Positions 35,396 through 44,353 of a stretch of DNA of 44,478 nucleotides are shown piece by piece. How positions within the stretch are numbered: the first letter of the stretch is position 1; each line of letters opens with the position of its first letter. The notes under the pieces are model-generated. The model ran no database searches, was not told where the DNA came from, and saw nothing but the letters and a program-made list of their open reading frames with translations. A program made the position numbers and the translations under genes. The stretch is from Xanthomonas euvesicatoria pv. euvesicatoria (GTDB lineage: Bacteria > Pseudomonadota > Gammaproteobacteria > Xanthomonadales > Xanthomonadaceae). The DNA is taken from positions 1-44,478 of the forward strand of contig NZ_JAJIUJ010000085.1 of the NCBI RefSeq assembly GCF_020880415.1. Reading direction: 5' to 3'.

Positions 35396-35889
35396 CATGA
35401 ACTCCTTGAAGGGCGGGCAGCCGAAGGCTGGCGTCGCATGATTATCCCAGAGCCGCCGGGCAAAAGGCGTGCCGTTTGCGGCCAAACGTCGTTGCGGGGC
35501 TGGTTTTGCGGGCGGGAGCGGCTGAAATGGCTGCTCGTGCGGGTAGGGCGTGGTCATGCCCGTCGAGACGCGTCCTGCCGGACGCTGGCTGTCGGTGGTG
35601 CCGAACGGGCGCCATGTGGCCCGGCGGGTTCAAGCCGGGCCGGTGCCACGGGGCGCCTGCGTTGTATCGCCGGCGGACGCTGCGCCCCGTGCAGAGGTGG
35701 CGTACGTTGCACAGAGCCGGATCGGCGAACGTCGCCTGCCGCCGCCGGCGCTTCCTGGCTGCCACTGCCGCTGCGATGGCGAGAACCACCGGATTGTGTG
35801 CGTCGGCTACGCAGCGCGGGCCGCTGCAACAGGCTCGTTGCGACCATGCGGCGCGCCGAGCATATGCCCGGCGCGCCATGCAATCTCGA
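35396..35889. other. Intergenic region with hairpins
   Basis: About 490 bp. Its left part may encode the longer N-terminus of the DUF4190-like protein. No separate gene is convincing. It ends with the GC-rich dyad at 35850-35877. Confidence 0.4.
35850..35877 (-). terminator. Dyad after the aldehyde dehydrogenase
   Basis: GGCGCGCCG (35850-35858) pairs with CGGCGCGCC (35869-35877); the 10-base loop contains GCATATGC. It lies 12 bp past the dehydrogenase stop. No T-run, so a stabilising or partial terminator. Confidence 0.5.
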
Positions 35890-37422
35890 TCAAAGATCGA
35901 ACTTGATGCCCTGCGCCAGGGGCAGCGAATCGGAGTAGTTGATGGTGTTGGTCTGACGACGCATATACACCTTCCACGCATCCGAGCCAGACTCGCGCCC
36001 GCCGCCGGTTTCCTTCTCGCCGCCGAACGCGCCACCGATCTCCGCACCCGAGGTGCCGATGTTGACGTTGGCGATACCGCAGTCGCTGCCTGCCGCCGAC
36101 AGGAACTTCTCGGCGGCCTTGAGGTTCTGGGTGAAGATCGACGACGACAGGCCCTGCGGCACGCCGTTCTGCAGCTCGATCGCCTCATCCAGCGTGCTGT
36201 ACTTCATCACGTACAGGATCGGCGCGAAGGTCTCGTGCTGCACCACTGCGTCGCTGTTCTGCAGCCCCGTGACAATGGCCGGCAGCACGAAGTTGCCCGG
36301 GCGATCGATCGCCGTGCCGCCCACTTCGACGGTGCCGCCGGCCGCCTTGGCCTTGGCGATCGAGTCCAGGAACTGCGCAACGGCGCCCTGGCTGTTGAGC
36401 GGGCCCATCAGGTTTGCCGGGTCGGTGGGGTCGCCGATCTTGCTGTCGAGCTGCTTGTACGCCTTGACCAGCGTCGCCAGCACGGTGTCATAGATGGAGG
36501 CGTGCACGATCAGGCGGCGCGTGGTGGTACAGCGCTGCCCGGCAGTGCCGACGGCACCGAACACGATGCCCGGGATGGCCAGCTTCAGATCGGCGGTTTC
36601 GTCCAAGATGATGGCATTGTTGCCGCCCAGTTCCAGCAGGCAGCGGCCCAGTCGACGGGCGACTTTCTTTGCCACCACGCGGCCAATCTGGGTCGAACCG
36701 GTGAAGCTGATCAGCGGCACGCGGGTGTCTTCGACCAGCTTTTCCGACAGCGCCGTGCCGGCATCGTTGATCAGGAAGAAGATGTCCGGGAAGCCGGCGT
36801 CCTTCAGTGCCGCGTTGCAGATCTTCATCGTCGCAATCGCGGTCAGCGGCGTCTTGTTGGACGGCTTCCAGATGCAGATATCGCCGCAAATCGCCGCCAA
36901 AAACGCATTCCAGGCCCACACCGCCACCGGGAAGTTGAACGCGCTGATGATGCCCACCAGCCCCAGCGGCTGGTACTGCTCGTACATGCGGTGGCCGGGG
37001 CGCTCCGAATGCATGGTGTAGCCGTAGAGCATGCGGCTCTGGCCCACGGCAAAGTCGGCGATGTCGATCATCTCCTGCACTTCGCCGTCGCCTTCTGGCT
37101 TGCTCTTGCCCATTTCCAGCGCCACCAGCGAACCGAGCGCATCCTTGTGCGCACGCAGCGCCTCGCCGCACAGGCGCACGGCCTCACCGCGACGCGGCGC
37201 CGGCGTGGTACGCCACACCTTGAAGGCTGCCTGCGCGCGCTGGACGATCAGCTCGTAGTCTTCCGGCGTGGTGGCCTGCACCTCGGCGATCACCGCGTTG
37301 GTGGTCGGATTGAGCGGCTGCAGCAACCCGGCGCCGGCGGCCTGCGACCAGGTCGCCTCGCCAAGATAGGTGCCGGAATTGGACGCAGCGAGGTCGAGTG
37401 CCTTGAGCAGGTCAGCGGACAT
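35890..37422 (-). CDS. Aldehyde dehydrogenase, ALDH7 type (aminoadipate-semialdehyde dehydrogenase-like)
   Basis: 510 residues from ATG 37422 with AGGAGA upstream. ALDH pattern: [53 protein letters not shown] (catalytic Glu), [12 protein letters not shown] with catalytic Cys298, and [10 protein letters not shown]. The pattern [33 protein letters not shown] matches the ALDH7/antiquitin group, which oxidises alpha-aminoadipate semialdehyde in lysine breakdown (AmaB, Pcd). The substrate is therefore likely but not certain. Single gene. Confidence 0.88.
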   Translation of the reverse strand: MSADLLKALDLAASNSGTYLGEATWSQAAGAGLLQPLNPTTNAVIAEVQATTPEDYELIVQRAQAAFKVWRTTPAPRRGEAVRLCGEALRAHKDALGSLVALEMGKSKPEGDGEVQEMIDIADFAVGQSRMLYGYTMHSERPGHRMYEQYQPLGLVGIISAFNFPVAVWAWNAFLAAICGDICIWKPSNKTPLTAIATMKICNAALKDAGFPDIFFLINDAGTALSEKLVEDTRVPLISFTGSTQIGRVVAKKVARRLGRCLLELGGNNAIILDETADLKLAIPGIVFGAVGTAGQRCTTTRRLIVHASIYDTVLATLVKAYKQLDSKIGDPTDPANLMGPLNSQGAVAQFLDSIAKAKAAGGTVEVGGTAIDRPGNFVLPAIVTGLQNSDAVVQHETFAPILYVMKYSTLDEAIELQNGVPQGLSSSIFTQNLKAAEKFLSAAGSDCGIANVNIGTSGAEIGGAFGGEKETGGGRESGSDAWKVYMRRQTNTINYSDSLPLAQGIKFDL

Positions 37423-37516
37423 GGGATCTCCTGGAAACAGTGGCGGTCGCGGTGGCCGAGCCATCCGCAACACGGTAGCCGGCGATTTTAGCAGGCTCCG
37501 CCGGCCACCTACCGGC

Positions 37517-37544
37517 TTGGCAATCGCAACGATCGTGCGACAAT
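37517..37544 (+). promoter_or_regulatory. Promoter of the truncated tRNA-Arg
   Basis: TTGGCA (37517-37522), 16-bp spacer, GACAAT (37539-37544); the tRNA 5' end follows 10 bp later. It is retained although the tRNA is broken and now points into the island. Confidence 0.55.
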
Positions 37545-37553
37545 GCCGCCCTT

Positions 37554-37599
37554 GGCCCCGTAGCTCAGCTGGATAGAGCGTCCCCCTCCTAAGGAAGAG
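37554..37599 (+). pseudogene. 5' half of tRNA-Arg (CCU), broken in the anticodon loop
   Basis: GGCCCCG acceptor strand, TA, D arm GCTCAGCTGGATAGAGC, G, anticodon 5' stem TCCCC and loop CTCCTAA (anticodon CCT) are all tRNA-Arg-like. After the loop the sequence reads GGAAGAGGGGAAATTGAGG: the 3' anticodon stem (expected GGGGA) is displaced, and there is no T arm with TTCRA and no acceptor 3' strand. So the 3' half is missing. This is the expected footprint of integration into the anticodon loop, and base composition changes here. Confidence 0.65.
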
Positions 37600-37804
37600 G
37601 GGAAATTGAGGGTCTACCTTTATCTGGTCTAACCTACTGTTTCATAAGGCCTACGGCTGACCACTCAATGGGCGCGACGCAGGTCTAGACAACCTAAAGC
37701 AGCTTCTAACAGCGCTTGTTCGCCACAGCATTGCCACGGCTTCCAAGGTCTCCTAGGCTGCGCTATAAGACAGTTGTAATGAGTCTAGGGATGGCCCATC
37801 GCAC
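37600..37804. other. Island edge, non-coding
   Basis: About 200 bp between the broken tRNA and the first island gene. Lower GC than the chromosome to the left. No integrase and no group I intron core were seen. Confidence 0.45.
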
Positions 37805-38263
37805 ATGTCTGCAAGCGCGCTTCAAACGCTTCGAGAGTTGTATCCGCAGCGATATGCACTTCGGCCCGAAGAGGTCGCACATGTGCTTCGTGGTCAGAGC
37901 ACGAGAGGGGTGGTGCAGCGCGTGCGTGAAGGGATGCAGTCAGGGCGCTATCCGGGCGCCCGCAAGATCGACGGATTGATCCAGATGCCCCTTGAAGCGT
38001 TGGCCGAGATCTTGGATCCAGCGCCCGCACCTCAGCCGGTTGCCCCCATCATCACTCCTTCATCCTCGCGACGACGATCCGCCATTGGGCCGCGTCTGGG
38101 TTTCGTGCGGGCGGCAGGTTTCTGGGAACAAGTGATGGGGGCCATTGGCGAGCAGGCATTGGCCGATGAGCTGGGGGAGGCTACGGCGCGGGTGCTGAGG
38201 GAACTTCGCTATCAGGAGGCTGAGGCCAGATCACGCGCTCAACGCTATGAACTTATGCGCTAG
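37805..38263 (+). CDS. PrtN/excisionase-like DNA-binding protein
   Basis: 152 residues. The first 70 follow the pattern of small phage-type winged or helix-turn-helix proteins such as PrtN: RYALRPEEVAHVLRGQSTRG, then VREGMQSGRYPGARKIDG, and QMPLEALAEIL. It may be an excisionase or regulator of the island; its place beside the attachment site supports this. The middle is Pro/Ser-rich and the C-terminus (about 95-152) is helical and charged. No integrase is adjacent. No Shine-Dalgarno stands out. Other readings remain possible. Confidence 0.6.
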   Translation: MSASALQTLRELYPQRYALRPEEVAHVLRGQSTRGVVQRVREGMQSGRYPGARKIDGLIQMPLEALAEILDPAPAPQPVAPIITPSSSRRRSAIGPRLGFVRAAGFWEQVMGAIGEQALADELGEATARVLRELRYQEAEARSRAQRYELMR

Positions 38264-38446
38264 CAAGGTCATCATCTTTCGTACGCACATTTACGCCTGC
38301 GCGAACTTGAATCGTCTGTCTGACGCTTGCTTGCATGCAAGACGATCCGCAAGTTGAAGCAGTAATTTGCGAATAACAGGAAGGGTTGTCTCGCCAATTT
38401 CCAATAGTCATTGAACATCTTTGAATTTTCTAAGGTTGAGGTGGAC

Positions 38447-40294
38447 ATGTGGGCTGACAACGAGACAGAGAGAGATTTTCTTAACTTCTCTGGAATCGCA
38501 GATACGGTTGCAGAGATCATCGCGCAGGCCAACGGGCGCCCAGTATCGATTGGGGTATCGGGATCATGGGGTGTGGGCAAGTCTTCTATGATTAAGCTTA
38601 CCCATGCCTCGCTCTCCGCCCGGCCGAGACAGGAAGGCGATAGAGAATTCGTCGTCGTTGAATTCAATGCGTGGCTGTACCAAGGCTATGATGACGCGCG
38701 TGCTGCACTCATGGATGTCATCGCGGATAAACTTGCGGAAGAAGCCAAGAAGCGTGAGACGGCGGGGGATAAGGTCACGGAATTCGTCAAGAGGATCCGG
38801 TGGCTTCGCCTTGGCAAGCTCGTGGCGACCGATGTGGCGGCATTGACATTGGGGTTGCCGCCAATTGGCGTTCTTGGCGGGGTGTTCAATACTGCCGGGG
38901 ATATGGCCGATGGAGTCAACGAGGATGAGTTGAAGGCTGCCGATAAAGCAGTCAAGAAGGCAGGAAAGGAAGTCGCTGGTCTATTGGACCCTCGACTCGA
39001 AATCTCGCCACCAAAGGAAATTCAAGCGCTACGCAACAGCTTTGAACAGGCGCTAGAAGAGCTAGGAATTACGCTGGTTGTTCTGATAGACGATCTCGAT
39101 CGGTGCTTACCGCCGACGACGATCTCTACCTTAGAAGCAATCCGATTGTTTCTATTTCTTCGCCACACCGCATTCGTGATTGCAGCGGATGATGGCATGA
39201 TCAAGCACGCCGTCAGGCGCCACTTTGACGGCATCACCGATGACCTAGTCATCAACTATTTCGATAAACTGATTCAGGTTCCCATCCGCGTTCCACCTTT
39301 GGGCACCCAGGAAGTTCGCGCTTACATGATGCTATTGTTCGTAGACAACAGTAGCTTGGATCAAGAAGATAAGAATAAGATCCGTTTGGGTGTATGCGAG
39401 CAATTGCGGAAGACATGGCAGGGCAATCGGGTGGATCGAGGTTTCGTTGCAGGTCTGCATCCGGATTTGCCAGGAGAACTTGTCGGTAAGCTAGACACGG
39501 CTGACCGGCTCGCGCCCTTGATGGTTGGCGCATCGGGAATTTTGGGCAACCCACGTCTGATCAAGCGCTTTCTAAACGCACTCTCCATCCGGATGGCCAT
39601 TTCCAACGCGCAAGGCGTTGGTGTTGACGAAGCAGTATTGGCCAAGCTGATGTTGTTTGAGCGGCTGGGGGACAGTAAGGCTTTCGCAGATTTGGTGTCC
39701 AAGGTGAGCACCAGCGACAACGGAAAGCCAGCGTTCCTCGCGGAGTGGGAAAAATCCGCAATTGCAGGTGCCGAGTTTGCTCTTCAAGATCCCTGGAAGG
39801 CGCCGTTCATCGAAGAGTGGTTGCGACTGCCTCCTGCACTATCAGATATTGATTTGCGTGGGGCTCTCTACGTAAGTCGTGAGCATGCGCCGCTAATCTC
39901 ACCCGAGGACCGCTTGTCGTCGGATGCCGCCGAAGTTCTCACCGCTTTGCTTACTCAGCCGGAGATGGCAGGCAGCTTGAAGGCGCGCCTATCTGGCTTA
40001 GCTCGGGCAGAGACGACCGTGCTAATGGATCGCGTGTTAGAGAAGGCGCGCCAGGAGCAGGAATGGGGCGTTCCTGCCATTCTTGAATCTGCCGTGGCGC
40101 TGGCTGAGTCCGACCCTGCGCTGGGAGCGCGCCTAGCTGCGTTTCTGCGAGATCGACCTGTAGCTCAGATCCGTCCGAACATCATTCCGAGAATCGCAGA
40201 TTACTCTTGGGCGAAAGACGTATTCGGCGCTTGGGACGCTGGGGACACGAGTAAGCCTGTAAAGGCAGCCATAAAAACAAGGACAGTCAAGTAG
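38447..40294 (+). CDS. qatA: Qat anti-phage system ATPase QatA (KAP P-loop NTPase)
   Basis: 615 residues from ATG 38447, chosen for GAGG five bases upstream and the start MWADNETERDFLNFSG; a TTG at 38411 is less likely. Walker A is GSWGVGKS (residues 39-46). A KAP-type VVVEFNAWLYQG follows, then a hydrophobic insert (about 115-150) that could touch the membrane. Walker B is LVVLIDDLDRC (about 208-218), then FLFLRHTAFVIAADD. KAP NTPases hydrolyse ATP in several phage-defence systems. qatB begins directly after the stop (no gap). Base composition is AT-richer than the core genome, consistent with transfer. Confidence 0.9.
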   Translation: MWADNETERDFLNFSGIADTVAEIIAQANGRPVSIGVSGSWGVGKSSMIKLTHASLSARPRQEGDREFVVVEFNAWLYQGYDDARAALMDVIADKLAEEAKKRETAGDKVTEFVKRIRWLRLGKLVATDVAALTLGLPPIGVLGGVFNTAGDMADGVNEDELKAADKAVKKAGKEVAGLLDPRLEISPPKEIQALRNSFEQALEELGITLVVLIDDLDRCLPPTTISTLEAIRLFLFLRHTAFVIAADDGMIKHAVRRHFDGITDDLVINYFDKLIQVPIRVPPLGTQEVRAYMMLLFVDNSSLDQEDKNKIRLGVCEQLRKTWQGNRVDRGFVAGLHPDLPGELVGKLDTADRLAPLMVGASGILGNPRLIKRFLNALSIRMAISNAQGVGVDEAVLAKLMLFERLGDSKAFADLVSKVSTSDNGKPAFLAEWEKSAIAGAEFALQDPWKAPFIEEWLRLPPALSDIDLRGALYVSREHAPLISPEDRLSSDAAEVLTALLTQPEMAGSLKARLSGLARAETTVLMDRVLEKARQEQEWGVPAILESAVALAESDPALGARLAAFLRDRPVAQIRPNIIPRIADYSWAKDVFGAWDAGDTSKPVKAAIKTRTVK

Positions 40295-41116
40295 ATGGGC
40301 ACTTCTCAAAGTAGCGGCGGACCACCCGCCAGCGGGCCAATGATTCCACCCTGGGCCGATGCGCCTCCCGCTGGCGGTGGCGACACACCTGCACCTCCAC
40401 CAGGCACCCCACCTGAACCGGACGCTCCGTCGCCGCAAGCGCAGCCCCAGCGATGGACGGGTGTGCGCCGGAACCTGGGGGATTTTGCTAGAAACGGCGA
40501 TGGCCGCTCTTTAAGACGAGCCGTCAAACACTATGTGCGCTCTGGCTATGGAGGAGCTGCAACAGCGTCCCGCCGTATGAGTAGCACTGGCAGCACTGCA
40601 AATGCGCTCGGCAATGCGCTGGCAGGTCTAGGCGCTGGTGGTTTCGCGCAGACAGGCACGCTTCTTGAACGATCTCTCCTGACGGGTAGATCCGCCGAAG
40701 AGGTGATGGATCGTGTAGTAGATGCGGTTCGACCCGTCGATGGAACACAAGATGCCGAAGCTTCACGCGCGGCCATCCGAGACGCTCTTACCGACTTGCT
40801 GACGCAATATCAGGATGCAGATCTGATGGAACTGTCGATGGACCAACGAGAGTTCGCGATTGAACGATTCGTTGCATACGACGTTTTTCAACGCTTTGAG
40901 CTAGATGTCGGCCAGCATATTCAAGACAACGCTCCCACGGTTAGTGAGGGGCTTGCCCGTTTGAAGGAGGTCAAAGACTACGTGAGGCAAACAGTGTCCG
41001 CGTCGTTTCGTAAGCTACGCGAGTCTGGGAGAGGGCTGACGGATGCGAACGTGTCGCAAGCGGTAAGAGAAGCGCTCAGGGACACTTTTGAAGTTTTCGA
41101 GGGATACATGGAATGA
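40295..41116 (+). CDS. qatB: Qat anti-phage system protein QatB
   Basis: 273 residues. The first 60 are Pro/Gly-rich and probably disordered (MGTSQSSGGPPASGP, then PPWADAPP), the usual QatB start. The rest is mostly helical: RWTGVRRNLGDFARNGD, SLRRAVKHYVRSGYGG, and a C-terminal helix region ending FEVFEGYME. There is no catalytic motif. Identification rests on its position between qatA and qatC and on the characteristic start. It abuts qatA, and its stop overlaps the qatC ATG by 4 bp. In known Qat systems QatB is required for defence, with an unproven role. Confidence 0.85.
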   Translation: MGTSQSSGGPPASGPMIPPWADAPPAGGGDTPAPPPGTPPEPDAPSPQAQPQRWTGVRRNLGDFARNGDGRSLRRAVKHYVRSGYGGAATASRRMSSTGSTANALGNALAGLGAGGFAQTGTLLERSLLTGRSAEEVMDRVVDAVRPVDGTQDAEASRAAIRDALTDLLTQYQDADLMELSMDQREFAIERFVAYDVFQRFELDVGQHIQDNAPTVSEGLARLKEVKDYVRQTVSASFRKLRESGRGLTDANVSQAVREALRDTFEVFEGYME

Positions 41117-42399
41117 AAATCTTCTCTGCCCCTCGGGGCGTTGCAGTGCCAGCTGTCTCCGATCTTCAACTAATTCTCTACGGTCAGCCAGATCGGCACG
41201 CTGATGGGGCTCGCTCTGTTGGGAGTGCAGGCGCGGCCATCGAGACACGAATACAGCGTTTGCGATATGCGCCTGCTCCAAGAGCATGGGACTTTCTTTC
41301 GCTTGCCCTCTCTGTCGTCGTGGCGGATCTTAGTGTTCATAGGGCGGGAAGTCCTGATGGCTGGACTCGCCAAATCGATTTGATAACAGCAGTTGGGGAG
41401 CCAGATTTCTGGAACTCCGAGGCGCACACAATCGAAGCGGCGCTTCGGTTCTTGTCGACAGACCTCTGGACGTTGGAGTTTGTTGGCGAAGGGCGGCGTC
41501 CTGATCCTCCGGACGAACTGTTCCGACCGACTGAAGACAGCGTGTGTCTGCTCTCGGGGGGGATGGATAGTCTAATCGGTGCTATTGACCTCGCTGAATC
41601 GGGGCGTCGATCAATCGCGGTCAGCAATACAGTGCCTGGCGATGGCCACAATCAGCACAGTTTTGCTGAGGCCGTAGGTTTCAAACATCTCCCTCTGAAT
41701 CACAATGCGAGCCCGCCTTCTGATGGGAGTCGAGAACCATCACAGCGTGCTCGGTCGATCATCTTTCTGGCATTCGGAGTTCTAGCTGCGACCTCTTTGC
41801 AGGCTTACCAGGATGGGGCGCAAGTTCCGTTGTTCATCTGTGAGAATGGTTTCATTGCACTCAATCCGCCACTGACAGGGACGCGGCTTGGCAGTCTGAG
41901 CACCAGGACAGCTCATCCAGAGTTCCTTCATGGCGTTCAGTCAGTGCTAGATGCCGCAGGTTTGCGCGTCAATTTGATTAACCCATATCAGCACAAAACG
42001 AAGGGTGAGATGTCGCGCGAGTGCGCAGATCAGGATTTATTACGTAATTTGGCAGCGTCTTCCGTAAGCTGCGGACGCTATCGTCGATATGGATACAATC
42101 AATGCGGGCGTTGTATTCCATGTCAAATTCGTCGTTCAGCCTACCTGGCCTGGGGGCAGCCAGATCCTACCGATTACGTCTTCAAGGACATTGGCCGTCG
42201 AGAAGCGGATTACGCGCATTTCGATGATGTGAGATCGGTTGCAATGGCCATCTCGCGAGTCAATAGCGAAGGTTTGGAAGCATGGCTGCGTTCCGCATTG
42301 TCTTACCCGCATGCGGGGCCACGAGCACCTCTTCGAGATGTGATACAGAGAGGGCTTGGTGAATTGATGGCGCTGCATCAATCGGTAGGGTTGCATTGA
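41113..42399 (+). CDS. qatC: Qat anti-phage system QueC-like protein QatC
   Basis: 428 residues. The PP-loop pyrophosphatase motif LLSGGMDS (SGGMDS at 148-153) and a zinc knuckle C320, C331, C334, C337 (CGRYRRYGYNQCGRCIPC) are those of QueC, the 7-cyano-7-deazaguanine synthase. The 140-residue N-terminal extension is specific to the defence form. It may make or attach a deazaguanine-type modification; the exact reaction in Qat is not something I can read. It overlaps qatB and qatD by 4 bp each, so all are translated together. Confidence 0.9.
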   Translation: MKIFSAPRGVAVPAVSDLQLILYGQPDRHADGARSVGSAGAAIETRIQRLRYAPAPRAWDFLSLALSVVVADLSVHRAGSPDGWTRQIDLITAVGEPDFWNSEAHTIEAALRFLSTDLWTLEFVGEGRRPDPPDELFRPTEDSVCLLSGGMDSLIGAIDLAESGRRSIAVSNTVPGDGHNQHSFAEAVGFKHLPLNHNASPPSDGSREPSQRARSIIFLAFGVLAATSLQAYQDGAQVPLFICENGFIALNPPLTGTRLGSLSTRTAHPEFLHGVQSVLDAAGLRVNLINPYQHKTKGEMSRECADQDLLRNLAASSVSCGRYRRYGYNQCGRCIPCQIRRSAYLAWGQPDPTDYVFKDIGRREADYAHFDDVRSVAMAISRVNSEGLEAWLRSALSYPHAGPRAPLRDVIQRGLGELMALHQSVGLH

Positions 42400-43124
42400 T
42401 CGATTTTCACTGCCACCTAGACTTGTATGCCGACCCTCGTCAGGTTGTATCGCAATGCGTCGAGAGAGGTTTGTATGTTTTGTCAGTAACCACAACGCCG
42501 TCAGCTTGGGAAGGAACTTCTGCCCTGGCTGGCGCTGCCCCTCGTATACGTACCAGCCTAGGCTTGCACCCGCAGATTGCGCACGAAAGGAAGTTTGAGC
42601 TGCCGTTATTTGAGAAGCTCATAGGTCGAGTGAGATATGTCGGAGAGATCGGATTGGACGGCAGTCCGGAGTTGAAACAGCACTGGCATACGCAACTGGC
42701 TGTGTTCGAACAAATTTTGGATTTGTGCGAGGGGGTTGATGGTAGGGTCATGTCTCTGCATAGCAGGAGGGCCACAAAGGCGGTCTTGGATATGCTTGAA
42801 AAGCATCCAAAATCAGGTGTTCCGATCCTGCATTGGTTTTCAGGCACTCAACGCGAGCTGGATCGCGCAGTCGAGATGGGGTGCTGGTTTAGCGTTGGGC
42901 CTGCAATGCTGCGCGGCGAGAAAGGTAGAAAACTTGCTGCGGCTATACCGCAGGACCGTATTCTTACTGAGTCGGACGGACCTTTTGCTAAGATGGATTC
43001 TCGGTCGATTTGGCCCTGGGAGGCCGCGCAGGCTGTGGTTAGCCTTGCTGAGATTTGGCAGGTCAATGAGCAAGCCGCTGCAACACGCCTGAAAGCAAAC
43101 TTGAAGCAGATTGGCGAATCATAG
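42396..43124 (+). CDS. qatD: Qat anti-phage system TatD-like nuclease QatD
   Basis: 242 residues. The start is TTG 42396, overlapping the qatC stop as TTGA; it gives MIDFHCHLDLY with the metal ligands His5 and His7 at the very N-terminus, as in TatD hydrolases. Other ligands and motifs are GLHPQ, GEIGLDG, SLHSRRA, ILHWFSG, and TESDGPF with Asp194. TatD proteins are metal-dependent 3'-5' DNases. This is the fourth and last Qat gene. A non-coding stretch follows. Confidence 0.9.
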   Translation: MIDFHCHLDLYADPRQVVSQCVERGLYVLSVTTTPSAWEGTSALAGAAPRIRTSLGLHPQIAHERKFELPLFEKLIGRVRYVGEIGLDGSPELKQHWHTQLAVFEQILDLCEGVDGRVMSLHSRRATKAVLDMLEKHPKSGVPILHWFSGTQRELDRAVEMGCWFSVGPAMLRGEKGRKLAAAIPQDRILTESDGPFAKMDSRSIWPWEAAQAVVSLAEIWQVNEQAAATRLKANLKQIGES

Positions 43125-43338
43125 GGAGCCAAATCTAACTTTTAGCTGGGTTTACGAGGATCTCTACGCATTTATTCGCAAGCGCTAAAATCTGATCAGT
43201 GCCAACAAGATTCTTGGGGATCAGTCCTAGTCATGACGATCCATAAATGCAAACGCATGGAGTTCCGAAGCATCTTTTTGTCTTGCACATAGTGGGAGAA
43301 TTTGTGGGGCGATCAAGCCGAGGAATAATACGGCAAGC
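43125..43338. other. Non-coding gap after Qat
   Basis: About 210 bp, AT-rich. A GCTAAAAT (43185-43192) resembles the -10 pattern seen upstream of panD and ispG but lacks a good -35. No terminator-grade hairpin was found. Confidence 0.4.
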
Positions 43339-43485
43339 ATGACGGCCGGTAACTTGAAGAAGCTTGCGAGAGACCTATCTAACAAAGTGCTGGGTGAACC
43401 CATCCTTCCGTTAGCAGAGGAGTTTGGAGCTGTCGTGGGAGCTGCGAAACGGGCTGCTTCACGCCAGGCCCGGCACGGCTCCTGA
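43339..43485 (+). CDS. Possible small protein, 48 residues
   Basis: ATG 43339 opens MTAGNLKKLARDLSNKVLG and runs to TGA, ending with a basic tail (AAKRAASRQARHGS). No family recognised and no strong Shine-Dalgarno. It overlaps, in another frame, the frame at 43424. The two may be halves of one frameshifted gene. Confidence 0.3.
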   Translation: MTAGNLKKLARDLSNKVLGEPILPLAEEFGAVVGAAKRAASRQARHGS

Positions 43486-43627
43486 TCGGGCTCAGCGGCT
43501 ATTTCGTCATGGCCACGTGTGGTCGATCGACAATACCAATGAATTTTCGGATCGGTGCATTAGGGCGGGGCAATCGCTGAACGCGCTTCTCCATGAACAG
43601 CTGGCGCAGCCGGGCGGGAGTGATTAA
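43424..43627 (+). CDS. Possible small protein or frameshifted remnant, 67 residues
   Basis: Frame from TTG 43424 reads MELSWELRNGLLHARPG and ends QSLNALLHEQLAQPGG. Its composition is protein-like (VWSIDNTNEFSDR). The AGAGGAG before the TTG is too close for a normal start, which suggests the real beginning may lie in the frame at 43339 with a shift. No family recognised. Confidence 0.3.
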   Translation: MELSWELRNGLLHARPGTAPDRAQRLFRHGHVWSIDNTNEFSDRCIRAGQSLNALLHEQLAQPGGSD

Positions 43628-43680
43628 AGCACCATTGACAGGCCCCACTTTCGCCCTAGGTTTCTGGGTGGAGGTGGTGA

Positions 43681-44340
43681 ATGTACGGATCGAACGATGT
43701 TGGGAGTAGAGTGCCATCCTCCATGGCGGCGGCTCGACATTCGATTCGGCGAAATACTAAGCCTCATTCGCTGGACGCCTACTTCGAAGAACAAGGTGCT
43801 CGACTGGATCGGCGCATGGTGTGCGGGAAGGAGTGTTTGTCACTGACTGTGATCAATGGCTCGCGACTTTACCGGGTAGGAAACGGGCACTGTATTTTTG
43901 GATCAGAACGAGAGCTTTGGCGGGCATGGTGCCGCCAGCAGCGCCAATTCGCCTGGCAGAAAATCTGTGCTAGGGCGTTGATCGATCAGGCGTTTGGGCA
44001 AGGCGGGCAAGCACGCTTTTCTCTTCAACGCTGGGTGGAGAGCGAAGCGATCTTGCCAGAAGTCGCCACGCCGTCTCCCTGGCCTTGGTCTGTCCTCTCA
44101 CGCTCTGACTGGCGTTCGGCGTTCAAAGTGGCCGATGACCTATGGACTGACGTTCCAAAGGCCGGCATTGAGATCTCGATCTTAGAACTTCGCGACGTAT
44201 GCGTTGAAGATCAATTCAACATCGATAGGCCACAACAATATTTGCGCGCGTTTGCCAATCTCCTTCATGAGGCTGAGCGAGAATGGCTTGAAAGCGAGAC
44301 CCTGTTCGCACAAGGTAAAAGTCAGCCAAGAAGGTTGTAG
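43681..44340 (+). CDS. Hypothetical island protein
   Basis: 219 residues, with GGAGGTGG three bases upstream of ATG, a strong Shine-Dalgarno. No signal peptide or membrane segment. Contents: a basic start (RHSIRRNTKPHSLDAYFEEQ), a Cys/Trp-rich middle (ELWRAWCRQQRQFAWQKICARAL), then SPWPWSVLSRSDW and an acidic-basic helical end. I recognise no family. It belongs to the island downstream of Qat. Confidence 0.6.
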   Translation: MYGSNDVGSRVPSSMAAARHSIRRNTKPHSLDAYFEEQGARLDRRMVCGKECLSLTVINGSRLYRVGNGHCIFGSERELWRAWCRQQRQFAWQKICARALIDQAFGQGGQARFSLQRWVESEAILPEVATPSPWPWSVLSRSDWRSAFKVADDLWTDVPKAGIEISILELRDVCVEDQFNIDRPQQYLRAFANLLHEAEREWLESETLFAQGKSQPRRL

Positions 44341-44353
44341 CCCCGCATTGACG

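Noticed and set aside
35476..37491. 671-residue plus-strand frame opposite the aldehyde dehydrogenase
   Set aside because: Shadow frame; dehydrogenase motifs and catalytic residues are all on the minus strand.
37597..37804. Group I intron in the tRNA-Arg(CCU) gene
   Set aside because: Such introns are known in this tRNA in other bacteria and the CCCCTC/GAGGGG pairing could mimic P1, but I find no conserved core (P7 region) and no downstream 3' exon with a T arm.
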